From: Synechococcus sp. BL107
Lineage (GTDB): Bacteria > Cyanobacteriota > Cyanobacteriia > PCC-6307 > Cyanobiaceae
Direction: 5' to 3'
Length of the DNA stretch: 64,000 nucleotides
NCBI RefSeq assembly: GCF_000153805.1
Contig: NZ_DS022298.1
Coordinates: 1,304,498 to 1,368,497, forward strand
Within the stretch, counting starts at the first letter, position 1, and each line of letters opens with the position of its first letter. The translations under genes and the position numbers were made by a program. Under the pieces are notes generated by a model that was not told the DNA's origin, searched no databases, and saw only the letters and a list, made by a program, of their open reading frames with translations. This document shows, in pieces, positions 8,597 through 17,693 of the stretch.

Positions 8597-9246
8597 GGTT
8601 CGAGCGGTCGCTTGGGACGGGAAATTGGGGTGATTGTTTTTGGCATCACCACAGCCACCCGTTGTTCATTACGCATGGCCACCGCCATCTCACCCTGGAT
8701 TGCCAACCATTGATTCGTTGTTGGTTCGAAACCATCGGGCCAATCCACGGCGAGGCCGGCCGGGGTGGCATCGGCTAAGCAGCACCGCACAGTCAGGCGT
8801 GCAATCAGAGCTGGGCCATTCTTCTGGGTCCAAACAAAACCGCTGATGTTGACAGGGTTCCCGTCCACAAGATCGGGATCTTGCTGACTTCGCAGGAGTC
8901 GAACCCATTCCGTCAGGGTTCGTTGTTCTGGTGGTAAGACGAAGGCAAGTTCAGGGGGCTCTGGTAATCCCTGCGGTCGGCTGTCGGCGAGATCACTGAA
9001 GGATGGATTGGGTGGTACCAGTAAGACAAGGAGTGCGATGGCTGCACTGCTCCACCACGGCCAGGGCAACCGTTCACGTCGACCGCGACGTCGGATCAAC
9101 AAGACAACTCCCGCCAAGATCAGCGCAGCTCCCGCAACCCCAACTAGGCCATGGAACACGCCACGAAGGAGCAAGTCGAGGCGTCCGGAGATGACGCTCC
9201 AGAGCACAATCCAGCCCCAAGCAATCAGCAGTGCGGCTCGCGTCAT
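8593..9246 (-). CDS. TIGR03943 (YcgQ-like) permease partner protein
   Basis: A 217-residue protein with an N-terminal pair of membrane spans (LLIAWGWIVLWSVISG and VGVAGAALILAGVVLLI), a third near WSSAAIALLVLLVPP, and a soluble C-terminal domain with VNISGFVWTQKNGPALIARLTVRCCLADATPAGLAVDW, the conserved feature of the TIGR03943/DUF1980 family (shown here only to mark it). Members are almost always paired with COG0701 permeases, as here: the permease gene ends 10 bp upstream. The CC pair in the soluble domain could bind a metal. The transported substrate is unknown, and zinc or another metal is only a guess from the nearby zinc genes. Confidence 0.8.
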   Translation of the reverse strand: MTRAALLIAWGWIVLWSVISGRLDLLLRGVFHGLVGVAGAALILAGVVLLIRRRGRRERLPWPWWSSAAIALLVLLVPPNPSFSDLADSRPQGLPEPPELAFVLPPEQRTLTEWVRLLRSQQDPDLVDGNPVNISGFVWTQKNGPALIARLTVRCCLADATPAGLAVDWPDGFEPTTNQWLAIQGEMAVAMRNEQRVAVVMPKTITPISRPKRPLEP

Positions 9247-9256
9247 GCCTTGCGCC

Positions 9257-10228
9257 TCATAGCTGCCAAAGATTCACCCATTGGCCGATCAGCAGCACGC
9301 CAAGGCTGGCGGCGATGGCGGTGATGGCAATGGCGCGCGGACGCATCAAAACAGTGAACAATCCGGCCAGTTTTAGGTCGACCACCGGTCCTAAAAGAAG
9401 AAACGCCAGCAGTGCACCGGGAGTGACCTGTGCCGCAAAGCCCAAGGCGAGGAAGGCATCAACGCTGGAGCACACCGACACCACCACGGCCAGCAGCATC
9501 AACGCCAAAATTGACCCCGTTGGGGCCCCACCCACGGCGAGCAACCAACTGCGCGGTAGCCAGGTTTGAACGAGGGCGGCGATCAGGCAACCCAGCACGA
9601 GCAGGGCTAACAGATCCAAAAATTCGCGGCTGCTTTGCTCCAGCACTTCCAAAGGTCGGAGTCGTTCGGGTTGGGCTGGTGCAATCTCACTGAGGGGATC
9701 ACCGATTAAACCGCTGCTGCGATGCAAAAGCCCAATCCTGCTTAGGGGTTGGCTCATCCTGCGTTCGCTGAGAAGAGCCGATTCCAGCAATTGGGTTTCC
9801 GGTAGCTGGACCAGCAGCAAGCTCAGCAAAACGGCAATCACAAAGGCCCCCAATGGCCGTGCAATTAACAGCCAGGGTTGATCCGGGAAAGCGGCCCAGG
9901 TGCTCGCCAACACAATGGGATTGAGAACCGGCGCCGCAAAGAGAAAGCCAAATGCCGTGCCCATGGGTGCACCGCTCGCCAGGAGCCTTCTGGCAACCGG
10001 CACATTGCCGCATTCGCAGGCGGGAAGTGCAAAGCCCATCAGGGCCCCGGTGATTGGAGCCAGCAGTGGGTTTTTGGGAAGCCTGTGCACCCAGGCGGTC
10101 TGGGGAACCAGCCAGCGCGCCATCCCCGCGATCGCAACCCCCAACAAGAGGAAGGGAATGGCTTCCAGCAAGAGGCCCTGGAAGATCGCCCAGGCGGTCG
10201 AGACTTTCTCCAAGCTCGGCGCCAACAA
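9257..10228 (-). CDS. COG0701 (YraQ/YcgR-type) membrane permease
   Basis: A 323-residue integral membrane protein with eight or nine hydrophobic segments in two halves. The family motif PACECGNVPVARRLL sits near residue 70, and a second half begins near LLALLVLGCLIAAL with VSVCSSVDAFLALGF. Only a TTG at 10228 can serve as the first start; a GAAGGTGA ribosome-site-like sequence precedes it by several bases. A stop lies in frame just upstream. It is the first gene of a three-gene minus-strand operon and is divergent from the oxoprolinase gene. The family is proposed to move metals or anions, but evidence is thin. Confidence 0.85.
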   Translation of the reverse strand: MLAPSLEKVSTAWAIFQGLLLEAIPFLLLGVAIAGMARWLVPQTAWVHRLPKNPLLAPITGALMGFALPACECGNVPVARRLLASGAPMGTAFGFLFAAPVLNPIVLASTWAAFPDQPWLLIARPLGAFVIAVLLSLLLVQLPETQLLESALLSERRMSQPLSRIGLLHRSSGLIGDPLSEIAPAQPERLRPLEVLEQSSREFLDLLALLVLGCLIAALVQTWLPRSWLLAVGGAPTGSILALMLLAVVVSVCSSVDAFLALGFAAQVTPGALLAFLLLGPVVDLKLAGLFTVLMRPRAIAITAIAASLGVLLIGQWVNLWQL

Positions 10229-10287
10229 GGTGTGTTCACCTTCTCAGGTCGTTTGCGAAAAAGAAAGCGGCAAGGCTTCATCCTGGG

Positions 10288-13200
10288 ATGCAGATGGCTC
10301 TGGGCTCCATGGCTGCTTGGCGCTTTTGGCTGGATCGCGGCGGCACCTTCACCGATCTGATCGGCTGTGACCCCACCGGGACACTGCACATCCGAAAAGT
10401 GCTCTCTGAAGGGGGTGAGGGAGATCCAGCAGTGCAGGCAATGCGGGAGCTTTTGGGGATCTCGACCGGGGAACTTATCGGGCCTGGACAAATTGAGAGC
10501 GTTCGGTTGGGAACCACAGTTGCCACGAATGCCTTATTGGAGCGCCGTGGTGCACCGCTGGTGTTGCTCACCAACCGTGGTTTGGCTGATCTGCTGCGCA
10601 TCGGGGATCAACATCGCGCTGATCTCTTTGCATTCGTCCAGTCGGAACGCCCATTTTTGGCCAGCGAGGTGGTCGAAGTGCCGGGACGTTTGGATGCCGA
10701 TGGTGCTGAGTTGGAGTCGTCCCTCTGGAACGACGACTTACGCAACCGTCTCGCGGCGCTTCGCGCCCGTGGTTTGGATGATGTGGTGGTGGCGTTGTTG
10801 CATGCCCACCGCAACCCCGCCCACGAGTTGCAGTGTGCCGACGAACTGACGGCGCTGGGTTTTCACCGGGTGGTGTGTTCCCATCAGGTCAGCGTCAAGC
10901 CACGCCTGGTGCCCCGTGGTCAGACGGCGCTGGTGGAGGCGGCTGTTGCTCCGGTGCTGCATGGTTACCTGCAACAGGTGCAAACGGCGCTTGGGTCATC
11001 GACGCCCGTTCGAGTGATGACCTCCAGCGGAGCCTTGCAATCGATTAAGGGCCTGATGGCCAAAGACACCATTCTTTCGGGCCCTGCTGCTGGGATGGTG
11101 GGGGCGATCGCTGCGGCACGGGGCTCCGGCTTTGAGCGAGTGCCCGTCTTGGGGTTCGATATGGGGGGTACGTCGACAGACGTGTTTTGTGTTGAGTCGG
11201 CTGAAGATGCGGCGTTGCGCCTCGTGCAGGAGCAAACCGACATCGCTGGCCTCCAACTTCTGGCGCCACGCTTACCGATTGAAACGGTGGCTGCTGGTGG
11301 GGGGTCGGTGCTGCAAAAGGACGGCGATCGCGTGCGGGTGGGTCCACGCTCGGCGGGGGCGCGGCCTGGACCCGCCTGCTATCGAGCCGGAGGACCGCTC
11401 ACGATTACCGATGCCAACCTGCTGCTGGGGCGGCTACAGCTGCAGCGTTTCCCCAGTGTGTTTGGTGTGCATGCTGATCAACCGCCAGACCTTGGGGTGG
11501 TGCAACAGCAGTTTGGGGAGTTGGCAACCGAGCTTGGCCAACGCCCAGAGCAGTTGGCGGAGGGTGCTTTGCAACTGGCGATCGAGCGAATGGCGGCTGC
11601 GATTCGTCGTGTTTCCTTGCATCGCGGGCAGGATATCCGTGGCGGCGTGTTGGTGGCCTATGGCGGTGCCGGCGGGCAGCATGCTTGCCGGCTGGCCGAA
11701 GAGCTGGGATTGGTTTCGGTGTTGCTGCATCCCATGGCCGGCGTGTTGTCTGCCTACGGGATGGGACAGGCCCGCCAACGTCGACGCTTGCAATTTCACC
11801 TTGGTGCGGAGCTCACGGATGCGTTGCTCGTAACGCTGCTGGAGCGGGCCGAAGAGCTGACGCAGCAAGCACGCCAACAGTTGATCGATCAGGGGGATGG
11901 ATCGGACCGCTCCCATAACCAAGCGGAAATTTGGCTGTCTTTGGAGCTGCGCTACCCCGGTGCTGAGCAGACTCTGATGCTGCCTTTCGAGAAGGGAATG
12001 AAGTCGTCTGCCTTGGTAACGGCATTTCAGGAGAGGCATCGGCAGCGCTTTGGCTACTGCATCCGTTCTGAGCAGTTGTTGATTGTGGAGATGCTCAATG
12101 TGGAGGTGGCTGCCCCCCAACAGTTTCAACCGCCAGAACTTTGCGCCAACGCTGGCCAATCGCCTCGGGATTTGATGCCCCAGCGCGTACCCATGCATCT
12201 GCGGCATGGGGGCTGGCAGAGCGTTGCCTTGTTCGATCGGGAGGAGTTGCCCGTTGGGATTTGCATCGAGGGGCCTGCCTTGATTGCTGAGGCCACGGGT
12301 TGTGTCGTGGTGGAGAGCGGCTGGACAGCGCGGGTGGATCGTGCCGCCGCTTTGGTGTTGCAACAGGGGCCCATCGCTTCAAAAGATGCTGAGCAATTAG
12401 ATGTTGAGAAGTCAGCGTTGAACCAGGATGATCCTGTGCTGGCAGAGCTATATCGCCATCGCTTTATGGCGATCGCTGAGCAAATGGGAGAGCGCCTTCG
12501 TCTGACGAGTCGTTCGGTCAATATCCGCGAACGGCTTGATTTTTCCTGTGCGCTGTTTGATTCCCAGGGTGGACTGGTCGCCAATGCACCGCACATTCCT
12601 GTGCATCTCGGTTCCATGGGAGACAGCGTGCGTGATCTGTTCGAGCAGGTGGCTGCTGGCGCGGTACTCCCCTTGCAACCTGGCGACACCCTGTTGAGCA
12701 ATGACCCTTTCCATGGCGGAACCCATCTCCCAGACATCACGGCGATGACGCCGGTGTTTTGTGGTGGTCTGAATCCCAGCTTCTTCGTGGCGAGCCGTGG
12801 TCACCATGCCGATGTTGGGGGGATCAGTCCCGGTTCAATGCCGTCGTTCAGCACCAGCATTGATGACGAGGGTCTGTTGCTGCGCAATCTGTTGTTTGTG
12901 CGCAATGGTGCGATCAACATCTCAAGCTTGGAGACATCCTTTCGAGAGATGGCGATACCCCCTCGCAATCCTCAGGAATTACTAGCCGACTTACAGGCCC
13001 AGGTGGCCGCAAACCAAGCGGGTATCGAAGGGCTCCAACGCTTGGTCGAACGGGAGGGAGAGGCGATGGTGCAGGAACAGATGCAGGGGTTGCAAGATCA
13101 TGCGGCGGCCTGTGTTCGGCGTCTGATCTCTGGTTTGGCTGATGCGAGCCATGAGCTGCACTTGGATGATGGCGCCACCCTGGCGGTGCAGATTGGCATT

Positions 13201-13983
13201 CACCGCGATCAACAGAACCGCGATCAACACAAACTGCTGCTGGATTTTCGTGGAACATCGCAACAGCAGCTGGGAAATTTCAACGCACCGCTTTCGGTTA
13301 CCCGTGCGGTTGTGTTGTACGTGATCCGTTGTCTGCTCGACGACGACATTCCATTGAATGAAGGTTGCTTTGCACCGTTGGAGATATGCGTTCCGCTGGG
13401 TTGCCTGTTGAATCCGGAGGCACCGGCTGCTGTGGTGGCTGGGAATGTGGAGGTGTCTCAATCTCTGTGCAATCTGCTTTTTGGTGCCTTTGGCGTGCTC
13501 GCTGCTGGTCAAGGCACGATGAACAATCTCAGCTTTGGCAATGGGCGCTGTCAGTACTACGAAACGGTGGCCGGCGGCGGTGGTGCCGGTAAGGGCTTTG
13601 CTGGCTCCGTGGGCTTGCAATCGCACATGACGAACTCAAGGCTGACGGATCCTGAGGTTTTGGAAGCTCGTTACCCGGTGCGTTTAGAGCGTTTTGCACT
13701 CCGTTCCGGTAGCGGTGGTGATGGCTGCTGGCGAGGTGGTGATGGGCTGGAGCGCACCATCCGTTTCCTCGAACCGATGAGCCTCTCCCTGATCAGTGGG
13801 TCACGGCGAGTGGCGCCCTTTGGACTCGATGGAGGAACGAGCGGTGCTTGTGGCGAGAATCAGTTGATCCGTGCCGATGGAACGGAAGAGCGATTACCTG
13901 GTTTGGTTCAGCTGGAGCTCAAGGCAGGGGAGGCGATCAAGATGTTGACGCCCGGTGGGGGGGGATATGGAGTGTCTGCGTAA
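10288..13983 (+). CDS. 5-oxoprolinase / hydantoinase, fused A and B domains
   Basis: A 1231-residue protein from the ATG at 10288 (ATGs at 10294 and 10309 are alternatives). The frame is open upstream but that part overlaps the divergent permease. Residues 1-690 are the HyuA half: FWLDRGGTFTDLIG, RLGTTVATNALLERRG, FDMGGTSTDVF and GGGSVLQKDG. Residues from about 715 to the end are the HyuB half: LTSRSVNIRERLDFSCALFD, SNDPFHGGTHLPDIT and GGGGYG at the C-terminus. The single-chain order is that of eukaryote-type ATP-dependent 5-oxoprolinase, which opens 5-oxoproline to glutamate. Hydantoin hydrolysis is the alternative. No other glutathione-cycle gene is adjacent. Confidence 0.9.
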   Translation: MQMALGSMAAWRFWLDRGGTFTDLIGCDPTGTLHIRKVLSEGGEGDPAVQAMRELLGISTGELIGPGQIESVRLGTTVATNALLERRGAPLVLLTNRGLADLLRIGDQHRADLFAFVQSERPFLASEVVEVPGRLDADGAELESSLWNDDLRNRLAALRARGLDDVVVALLHAHRNPAHELQCADELTALGFHRVVCSHQVSVKPRLVPRGQTALVEAAVAPVLHGYLQQVQTALGSSTPVRVMTSSGALQSIKGLMAKDTILSGPAAGMVGAIAAARGSGFERVPVLGFDMGGTSTDVFCVESAEDAALRLVQEQTDIAGLQLLAPRLPIETVAAGGGSVLQKDGDRVRVGPRSAGARPGPACYRAGGPLTITDANLLLGRLQLQRFPSVFGVHADQPPDLGVVQQQFGELATELGQRPEQLAEGALQLAIERMAAAIRRVSLHRGQDIRGGVLVAYGGAGGQHACRLAEELGLVSVLLHPMAGVLSAYGMGQARQRRRLQFHLGAELTDALLVTLLERAEELTQQARQQLIDQGDGSDRSHNQAEIWLSLELRYPGAEQTLMLPFEKGMKSSALVTAFQERHRQRFGYCIRSEQLLIVEMLNVEVAAPQQFQPPELCANAGQSPRDLMPQRVPMHLRHGGWQSVALFDREELPVGICIEGPALIAEATGCVVVESGWTARVDRAAALVLQQGPIASKDAEQLDVEKSALNQDDPVLAELYRHRFMAIAEQMGERLRLTSRSVNIRERLDFSCALFDSQGGLVANAPHIPVHLGSMGDSVRDLFEQVAAGAVLPLQPGDTLLSNDPFHGGTHLPDITAMTPVFCGGLNPSFFVASRGHHADVGGISPGSMPSFSTSIDDEGLLLRNLLFVRNGAINISSLETSFREMAIPPRNPQELLADLQAQVAANQAGIEGLQRLVEREGEAMVQEQMQGLQDHAAACVRRLISGLADASHELHLDDGATLAVQIGIHRDQQNRDQHKLLLDFRGTSQQQLGNFNAPLSVTRAVVLYVIRCLLDDDIPLNEGCFAPLEICVPLGCLLNPEAPAAVVAGNVEVSQSLCNLLFGAFGVLAAGQGTMNNLSFGNGRCQYYETVAGGGGAGKGFAGSVGLQSHMTNSRLTDPEVLEARYPVRLERFALRSGSGGDGCWRGGDGLERTIRFLEPMSLSLISGSRRVAPFGLDGGTSGACGENQLIRADGTEERLPGLVQLELKAGEAIKMLTPGGGGYGVSA

Positions 13984-14062
13984 GGGAATCATTGATTTGG
14001 TCTTAAGGCTGCTCACCCCCCGCAACGTTTTGGCGCAGGCTTGGTGTAGCGATGTTTGACGT

Positions 14063-14386
14063 ATGGCATTTCTGCACACCCTTCAAACGAATTTGCTTCG
14101 ATACAACTCCCCGGTGACTTCAGACCAGGAGGAGTACTTCAGTTGTGCCCGCAATCTGGTGGTTGCACAGTTTCAGCTTGCCGATCAGGAACTGACAAAA
14201 CGGCTCTGGCAAGACGTTGCTGATCGCAATCTCGATGTTGATCGGATTGAGAATTTGATGTACCGGTGTTTCTTTCAAAGCGATAAAGATGCTTTAAGTG
14301 CGGCTGATGAGGCTTTTCTCGCTGAGAGGCGTCAACAATCCAGCCAAGCAAGTGAAACAAGAGTAGGTGTTTTTGAGCACTGTTAA
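14063..14386 (+). CDS. hypothetical protein
   Basis: A 107-residue, mostly helical, charged protein from the ATG at 14063. It has no signal peptide or membrane span. Residues 20-90 (DQEEYFSCARNLVVAQFQLA and KRLWQDVADRNLDVDRIENL) look like a helical bundle. No known family is recognised. It stands alone between the oxoprolinase and the convergent pterin dehydratase. Confidence 0.6.
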   Translation: MAFLHTLQTNLLRYNSPVTSDQEEYFSCARNLVVAQFQLADQELTKRLWQDVADRNLDVDRIENLMYRCFFQSDKDALSAADEAFLAERRQQSSQASETRVGVFEHC

Positions 14387-14435
14387 AGCTCAACGATTGC
14401 GGGCAGAATTGCGGTGGAAGTCGGTCTTGTTCTGC

Positions 14436-14810
14436 TCAGAGTTGTGGGGGTGTGATTCCCACAAATTTTGCGGCGAGCACCAAATCAGCTTGTGTTAATC
14501 CGTTCACTTTGTGCGTATAAATCGTGGCATCAGCACGCCCCCAGCCGAGGCTGAATTCAGCATGGTGACCTTCCTGTTCGCAAATCTGACCCGCAGCGTT
14601 CACCCAATCAAGTGCACTTTGAAAGTCTTTAAAGCGAAGTGTTCGACTGAGATGGTGGTTGTCGATGACCGACCAACCGGGGAGTTCAGGGAGTGCCGCC
14701 TCGAGTTCTGATGTCGTGAGCTTGGGAGCCCCGATTTGGCATGGCGTACATGACTGATGGGCTAAGTCCAAAATGTACGAGTGGATTTGTGGTCGGTTCT
14801 TAGTCTGCAT
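14436..14810 (-). CDS. phhB: pterin-4a-carbinolamine dehydratase
   Basis: A 124-residue protein of the PCD/DCoH family, which dehydrates 4a-hydroxytetrahydrobiopterin and helps recycle pterin cofactors. The core is clear: PGWSVIDNHHLSRTLRFKDF, the active-site region EQEGHHAEFSLGWG (His-His pair) and IYTHKVNGLTQADLVLAAK. The ATG at 14810 adds a 13-residue leader. A TTG at 14771 (LDLAHQSCTPC) would match typical family starts better, and the ATG lies only 3 bp from the divergent gene's start, so the shorter form is possible. Confidence 0.88.
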   Translation of the reverse strand: MQTKNRPQIHSYILDLAHQSCTPCQIGAPKLTTSELEAALPELPGWSVIDNHHLSRTLRFKDFQSALDWVNAAGQICEQEGHHAEFSLGWGRADATIYTHKVNGLTQADLVLAAKFVGITPPQL

Positions 14811-14813
14811 CCC

Positions 14814-14984
14814 ATGGACGATTTCGATCCTATTTCGATCACGCTCTTCTGCGTTGCCTTGGCATCAACGGCCACGGTGCTGTTGTACGGATTTACACGG
14901 ACAACGCGTCATGAGATTCAACGAACCCAAATGCGTCGCATGCGGAAAAGGCTCAATCGTATGTTTCCGGGGCAAAAGGATTAA
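14814..14984 (+). CDS. small single-span membrane protein
   Basis: A 56-residue protein from the ATG at 14814: a short acidic start (MDDFDPIS), one hydrophobic span (ITLFCVALASTATVLLYGF) and a strongly basic tail (RRMRKRLNRMF). This layout fits an inner-membrane peptide with a cytoplasmic basic tail. It begins beside the divergent pterin dehydratase start. Unknown function. Confidence 0.55.
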   Translation: MDDFDPISITLFCVALASTATVLLYGFTRTTRHEIQRTQMRRMRKRLNRMFPGQKD

Positions 14985-15006
14985 GACCGGCTAGCTGTTC
15001 CAACCT

Positions 15007-15492
15007 TTAAAGGGTTTCTGGTCGAAGCCGGCTGGGGCGATAAGCAATCACAAATTGTTGATGGTTTGTTCCGTCGTGTTTAACGGCGGTGATGAGGTCT
15101 TCTCCGGTGTTCCATACCCAAATTTGTTCGTTCTGTTTTGGATCCATGGAGCTGGTGCTGAGCGGAGATCCGTGGCGAGCACGAAGCCCTGCCAACACTT
15201 CCGTCATGTCGTCGATGGCGAATTCGTAGGCCAACGATTGGAGCCCAGTATCTGGGGTGAGGTCAAACGTCACTTGCGATACGGGTAGGCGATCCAGCAT
15301 CACGTTGCGCGCGAAGAAGCGTTCTGGATGCGTTGTATTGGCCTGGTGGATCTCACCGAGATGGGCGTGAACTTGGTCGAGGGGCATGCCCCAGGCCAAG
15401 CCTTCAACGCAGGCTTGAACGGGTTGGAGACCCCAAAGAATGATCAGCGATGCCATCAGGCTGATCAGTGCTGCTTGCAATCGGTTCAGCAT
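15007..15492 (-). CDS. secreted hypothetical protein
   Basis: A 161-residue protein with a clear signal peptide (RLQAALISLMASLIILWGL, cut near PVQA-C). The mature part begins CVEGLAWGMPLDQVHAHLG, a pattern shared by small periplasmic proteins with a repeated WGM-x-x-x-V helix, then has strand-rich segments (QVTFDLTPDTGLQSLAYEF, EQIWVWNTGEDLITAV). Family and role unknown. Confidence 0.65.
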   Translation of the reverse strand: MLNRLQAALISLMASLIILWGLQPVQACVEGLAWGMPLDQVHAHLGEIHQANTTHPERFFARNVMLDRLPVSQVTFDLTPDTGLQSLAYEFAIDDMTEVLAGLRARHGSPLSTSSMDPKQNEQIWVWNTGEDLITAVKHDGTNHQQFVIAYRPSRLRPETL

Positions 15493-15648
15493 TACAGCCT
15501 TGTTCTTCTCTCCATACTGCCGAGGAGAGTTCCCAGGTCGTTAAAAAGAATCTGGAAGAAACAGGGTGCATGTGTTCGTTGCATTGAAGATCGGGGCATG
15601 CTTTCCAAAGCTTGATTCAAACGGTCGAACCTTGAGCTCACAAAACGG

Positions 15649-15894
15649 ATGACAATTAATGATTTAAAAGCTGATCTCACGTCTCGTTTGGGAAAAACAG
15701 TTGACTCTTTGTGCACGAGAGATGGAACAATTGCGTTGGCCATCGAAGATTTATATCAACCATCACCGGCGGGGTTTGGCGGTAAGTTGTTTTTAAAGGA
15801 TGGCTCACAATTCGCTTGGGAGCTTTGGCTTGAAGATGGCGAAAGCTGGAATTTTCATGCAAGGCCCATGGGTGGGGAGGAGGATGTCCAATGA
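15649..15894 (+). CDS. small soluble hypothetical protein
   Basis: An 81-residue acidic protein from the ATG at 15649, without membrane or secretion signals. Its pattern (LTSRLGKTVDSL, GGKLFLKDGSQFAWELWLEDG) suggests a small alpha/beta domain. Not recognised. Confidence 0.6.
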   Translation: MTINDLKADLTSRLGKTVDSLCTRDGTIALAIEDLYQPSPAGFGGKLFLKDGSQFAWELWLEDGESWNFHARPMGGEEDVQ

Positions 15895-16083
15895 CAGGGC
15901 TCACCTTTGGTTTATGGGATGTCCTGACGGGATTGAATGCTGGTCATTTGGACAGAAATTTGGCAGTTCGATGCAATGGAAGCCATGGCTGAATCGATTT
16001 TATTAGACCGTAAATATCAGCTTCTCACCTGGTTATACCTTGTCTTCCCCAATTACTTGATCACACGATTGCGTCAGCATTTG

Positions 16084-16533
16084 ATGTGGATGATTGCGAT
16101 ATTGCTGCTGTGTTTTGGATCTCCTGCGGCGGCGATGGCTTCCACGGCTGGTGAGGAAGTTGTGGTGTTTCGTTCAGCCTATTGCGAGTGTTGTGAAGCA
16201 TGGGAATCCCATATTGCTGAGGCAGGGTTTGTGGTTCAAGACCATGTCGCCGACGACATGGATGGCATTAAAGAGGCGATGGGAGTGCCGGCAGATTCGG
16301 CGTCTTGCCACACCGCGCGTGTATCCGGTTATGTGGTGGAGGGTCATGTTCCAGCTGCATCGATCCAACGGATGCTGAAGGAGCGTCCTGAAATTAAGGG
16401 TCTGGCGGCTCCAGGGATGCCCATGGGTTCCCCTGGTATGGAGGTTGATGGAATGGTTGCCGATCCTTTTTCTGTCTTTTCGATTGCCAACAACGGCACG
16501 ATGGTTGAAATTGATTTTTATGGATCACATTGA
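16084..16533 (+). CDS. DUF411 metal-binding protein, exported
   Basis: The frame is open from 15937, but the ATG at 16084 gives a proper signal peptide (MWMIAILLLCFGSPAAAMA) and a 149-residue protein. The mature part carries the DUF411 hallmark YCECCEAW, followed by a glutaredoxin-like fold with SCHTARVSGYVVEGHVP and GLAAPGMPMGSPGME. DUF411 proteins are linked with copper handling in bacteria; the CECC cluster and the Met-rich MPMGSPGM segment are plausible ligands. A periplasmic metal-binding role is inferred. Confidence 0.85.
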   Translation: MWMIAILLLCFGSPAAAMASTAGEEVVVFRSAYCECCEAWESHIAEAGFVVQDHVADDMDGIKEAMGVPADSASCHTARVSGYVVEGHVPAASIQRMLKERPEIKGLAAPGMPMGSPGMEVDGMVADPFSVFSIANNGTMVEIDFYGSH

Positions 16534-16861
16534 GCCAACGATTCCATGTCTGTAAATGTCAATGATTATTTGTTTGAGTTATCATTGATCGGAGCAATTG
16601 AGATTAATCAATATTTTTCTGGCTCGTAAATATCTGATTAAGGCCCTCAACTAATGGGCTCTATCTGTATCAAGCTATCGCGAAAATTTTGCTAATTCTT
16701 GAAGAGATGATTGGGTCCATATCCGTTGGGGTGCCTTGCTGTTGTTTCCTTCCTCTGGGGCATGAAGGTGCAAAAGCCTTTGGATTTGGCGTTGGGAAAT
16801 CAAGTCGGAGTCGTCATCCCTCTTGTTCTCGCGCCAGAGTGCACTGCTTGCATGCGTTGTT
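16534..16861. other. intergenic region, no gene recognised
   Basis: About 330 bp. The only notable element is an 8-bp inverted repeat TCAATGAT / ATCATTGA (16559-16566 and 16581-16588) with a 14-base spacer. It is too loose to call an operator. Longer open frames here overlap the start of the dehydrogenase in other frames and look spurious. Confidence 0.4.
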
Positions 16862-17689
16862 ATGGCAGATTCCCGTCGCACCGTTTTGATCACCGGTGCG
16901 TCCAGCGGCATTGGTTCTGTCACCGCGCATCTGTTGTTGGATCAAGGTTGGAACGTGTTTGCTGCAGCACGGCGTCAGGGGGCGATGGACGATCTTCAGC
17001 GTCGTGGGGCTGTGGTGCTTCCCCTGGATGTTGCTGATGCTCGATCCCGTGAAGATCTCGCCGCAGAGATTCACGACAGGACCGGAGGACGGCTGGATGC
17101 TTTGGTCAACAACGCTGGATATGGGGAGGTGGGCCCCATGGAAACGATGGAGTTGGAGCGAGCCCGATCCATGTTCGAAGTGAACGTGTTCGGGTTGATG
17201 GGGCTCACGCAGCTGCTGTTGCCCGCTATGCGTGATCGCTGTCGTGGCCGGATTATCAACGTGTCATCGATTGCTGGTCGCTTCGCGACTCCCGGTGCCG
17301 GCTGGTACTGCGCCAGTAAACATGCCGTGGAGGCGATTAGTGATGCGATGCGCCTCGAATTGCATCAATTCGGAATTCAAGTGGTGCTTATCGAGCCTGG
17401 ATTAATCCGCACCGGATTCGAACAAGCATCGGCTGAATCGATGGATGAAGCAGGGAAGGATTCCGTTTGGGGAGAGATGATGCGACGGGTGGCCGCCGGA
17501 TGGGCTGAGAGCTTCCGCAAGGGTTCAGACCCCCAGCTGGTGGCACGAACTATCGCAACGGCGCTTGAAACCAACCAGCCAAAATCGCGGTATCTGTGCG
17601 GAAGTGAATCCGAAGCGGTGCTGCTTCAACCATTCGTTCCTTCAGCCCTCTGGGATGTCTTGGTGAGACGGCGTCTATTGGGCTCCTAA
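16862..17689 (+). CDS. short-chain dehydrogenase/reductase
   Basis: A 275-residue classical SDR from the ATG at 16862; the frame is open 13 codons further up but the family start is here. The NAD(P)-binding TGASSGIG lies at residues 10-17, NNAGYG near 84-89 and the catalytic YCASKHA near 147, with the serine in NVSSIAGR. The Arg pair in AAARRQGAM after the second strand suggests NADP preference. The substrate is not predictable. It is followed at once by the convergent rlpA remnant. Confidence 0.88.
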   Translation: MADSRRTVLITGASSGIGSVTAHLLLDQGWNVFAAARRQGAMDDLQRRGAVVLPLDVADARSREDLAAEIHDRTGGRLDALVNNAGYGEVGPMETMELERARSMFEVNVFGLMGLTQLLLPAMRDRCRGRIINVSSIAGRFATPGAGWYCASKHAVEAISDAMRLELHQFGIQVVLIEPGLIRTGFEQASAESMDEAGKDSVWGEMMRRVAAGWAESFRKGSDPQLVARTIATALETNQPKSRYLCGSESEAVLLQPFVPSALWDVLVRRRLLGS

Positions 17690-17693
17690 TCAA

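Noticed and set aside
11434..12363. 309-codon minus-strand frame opposite the oxoprolinase
   Set aside because: Gln/His/Arg-rich shadow without domains; the plus frame is a full-length known enzyme.
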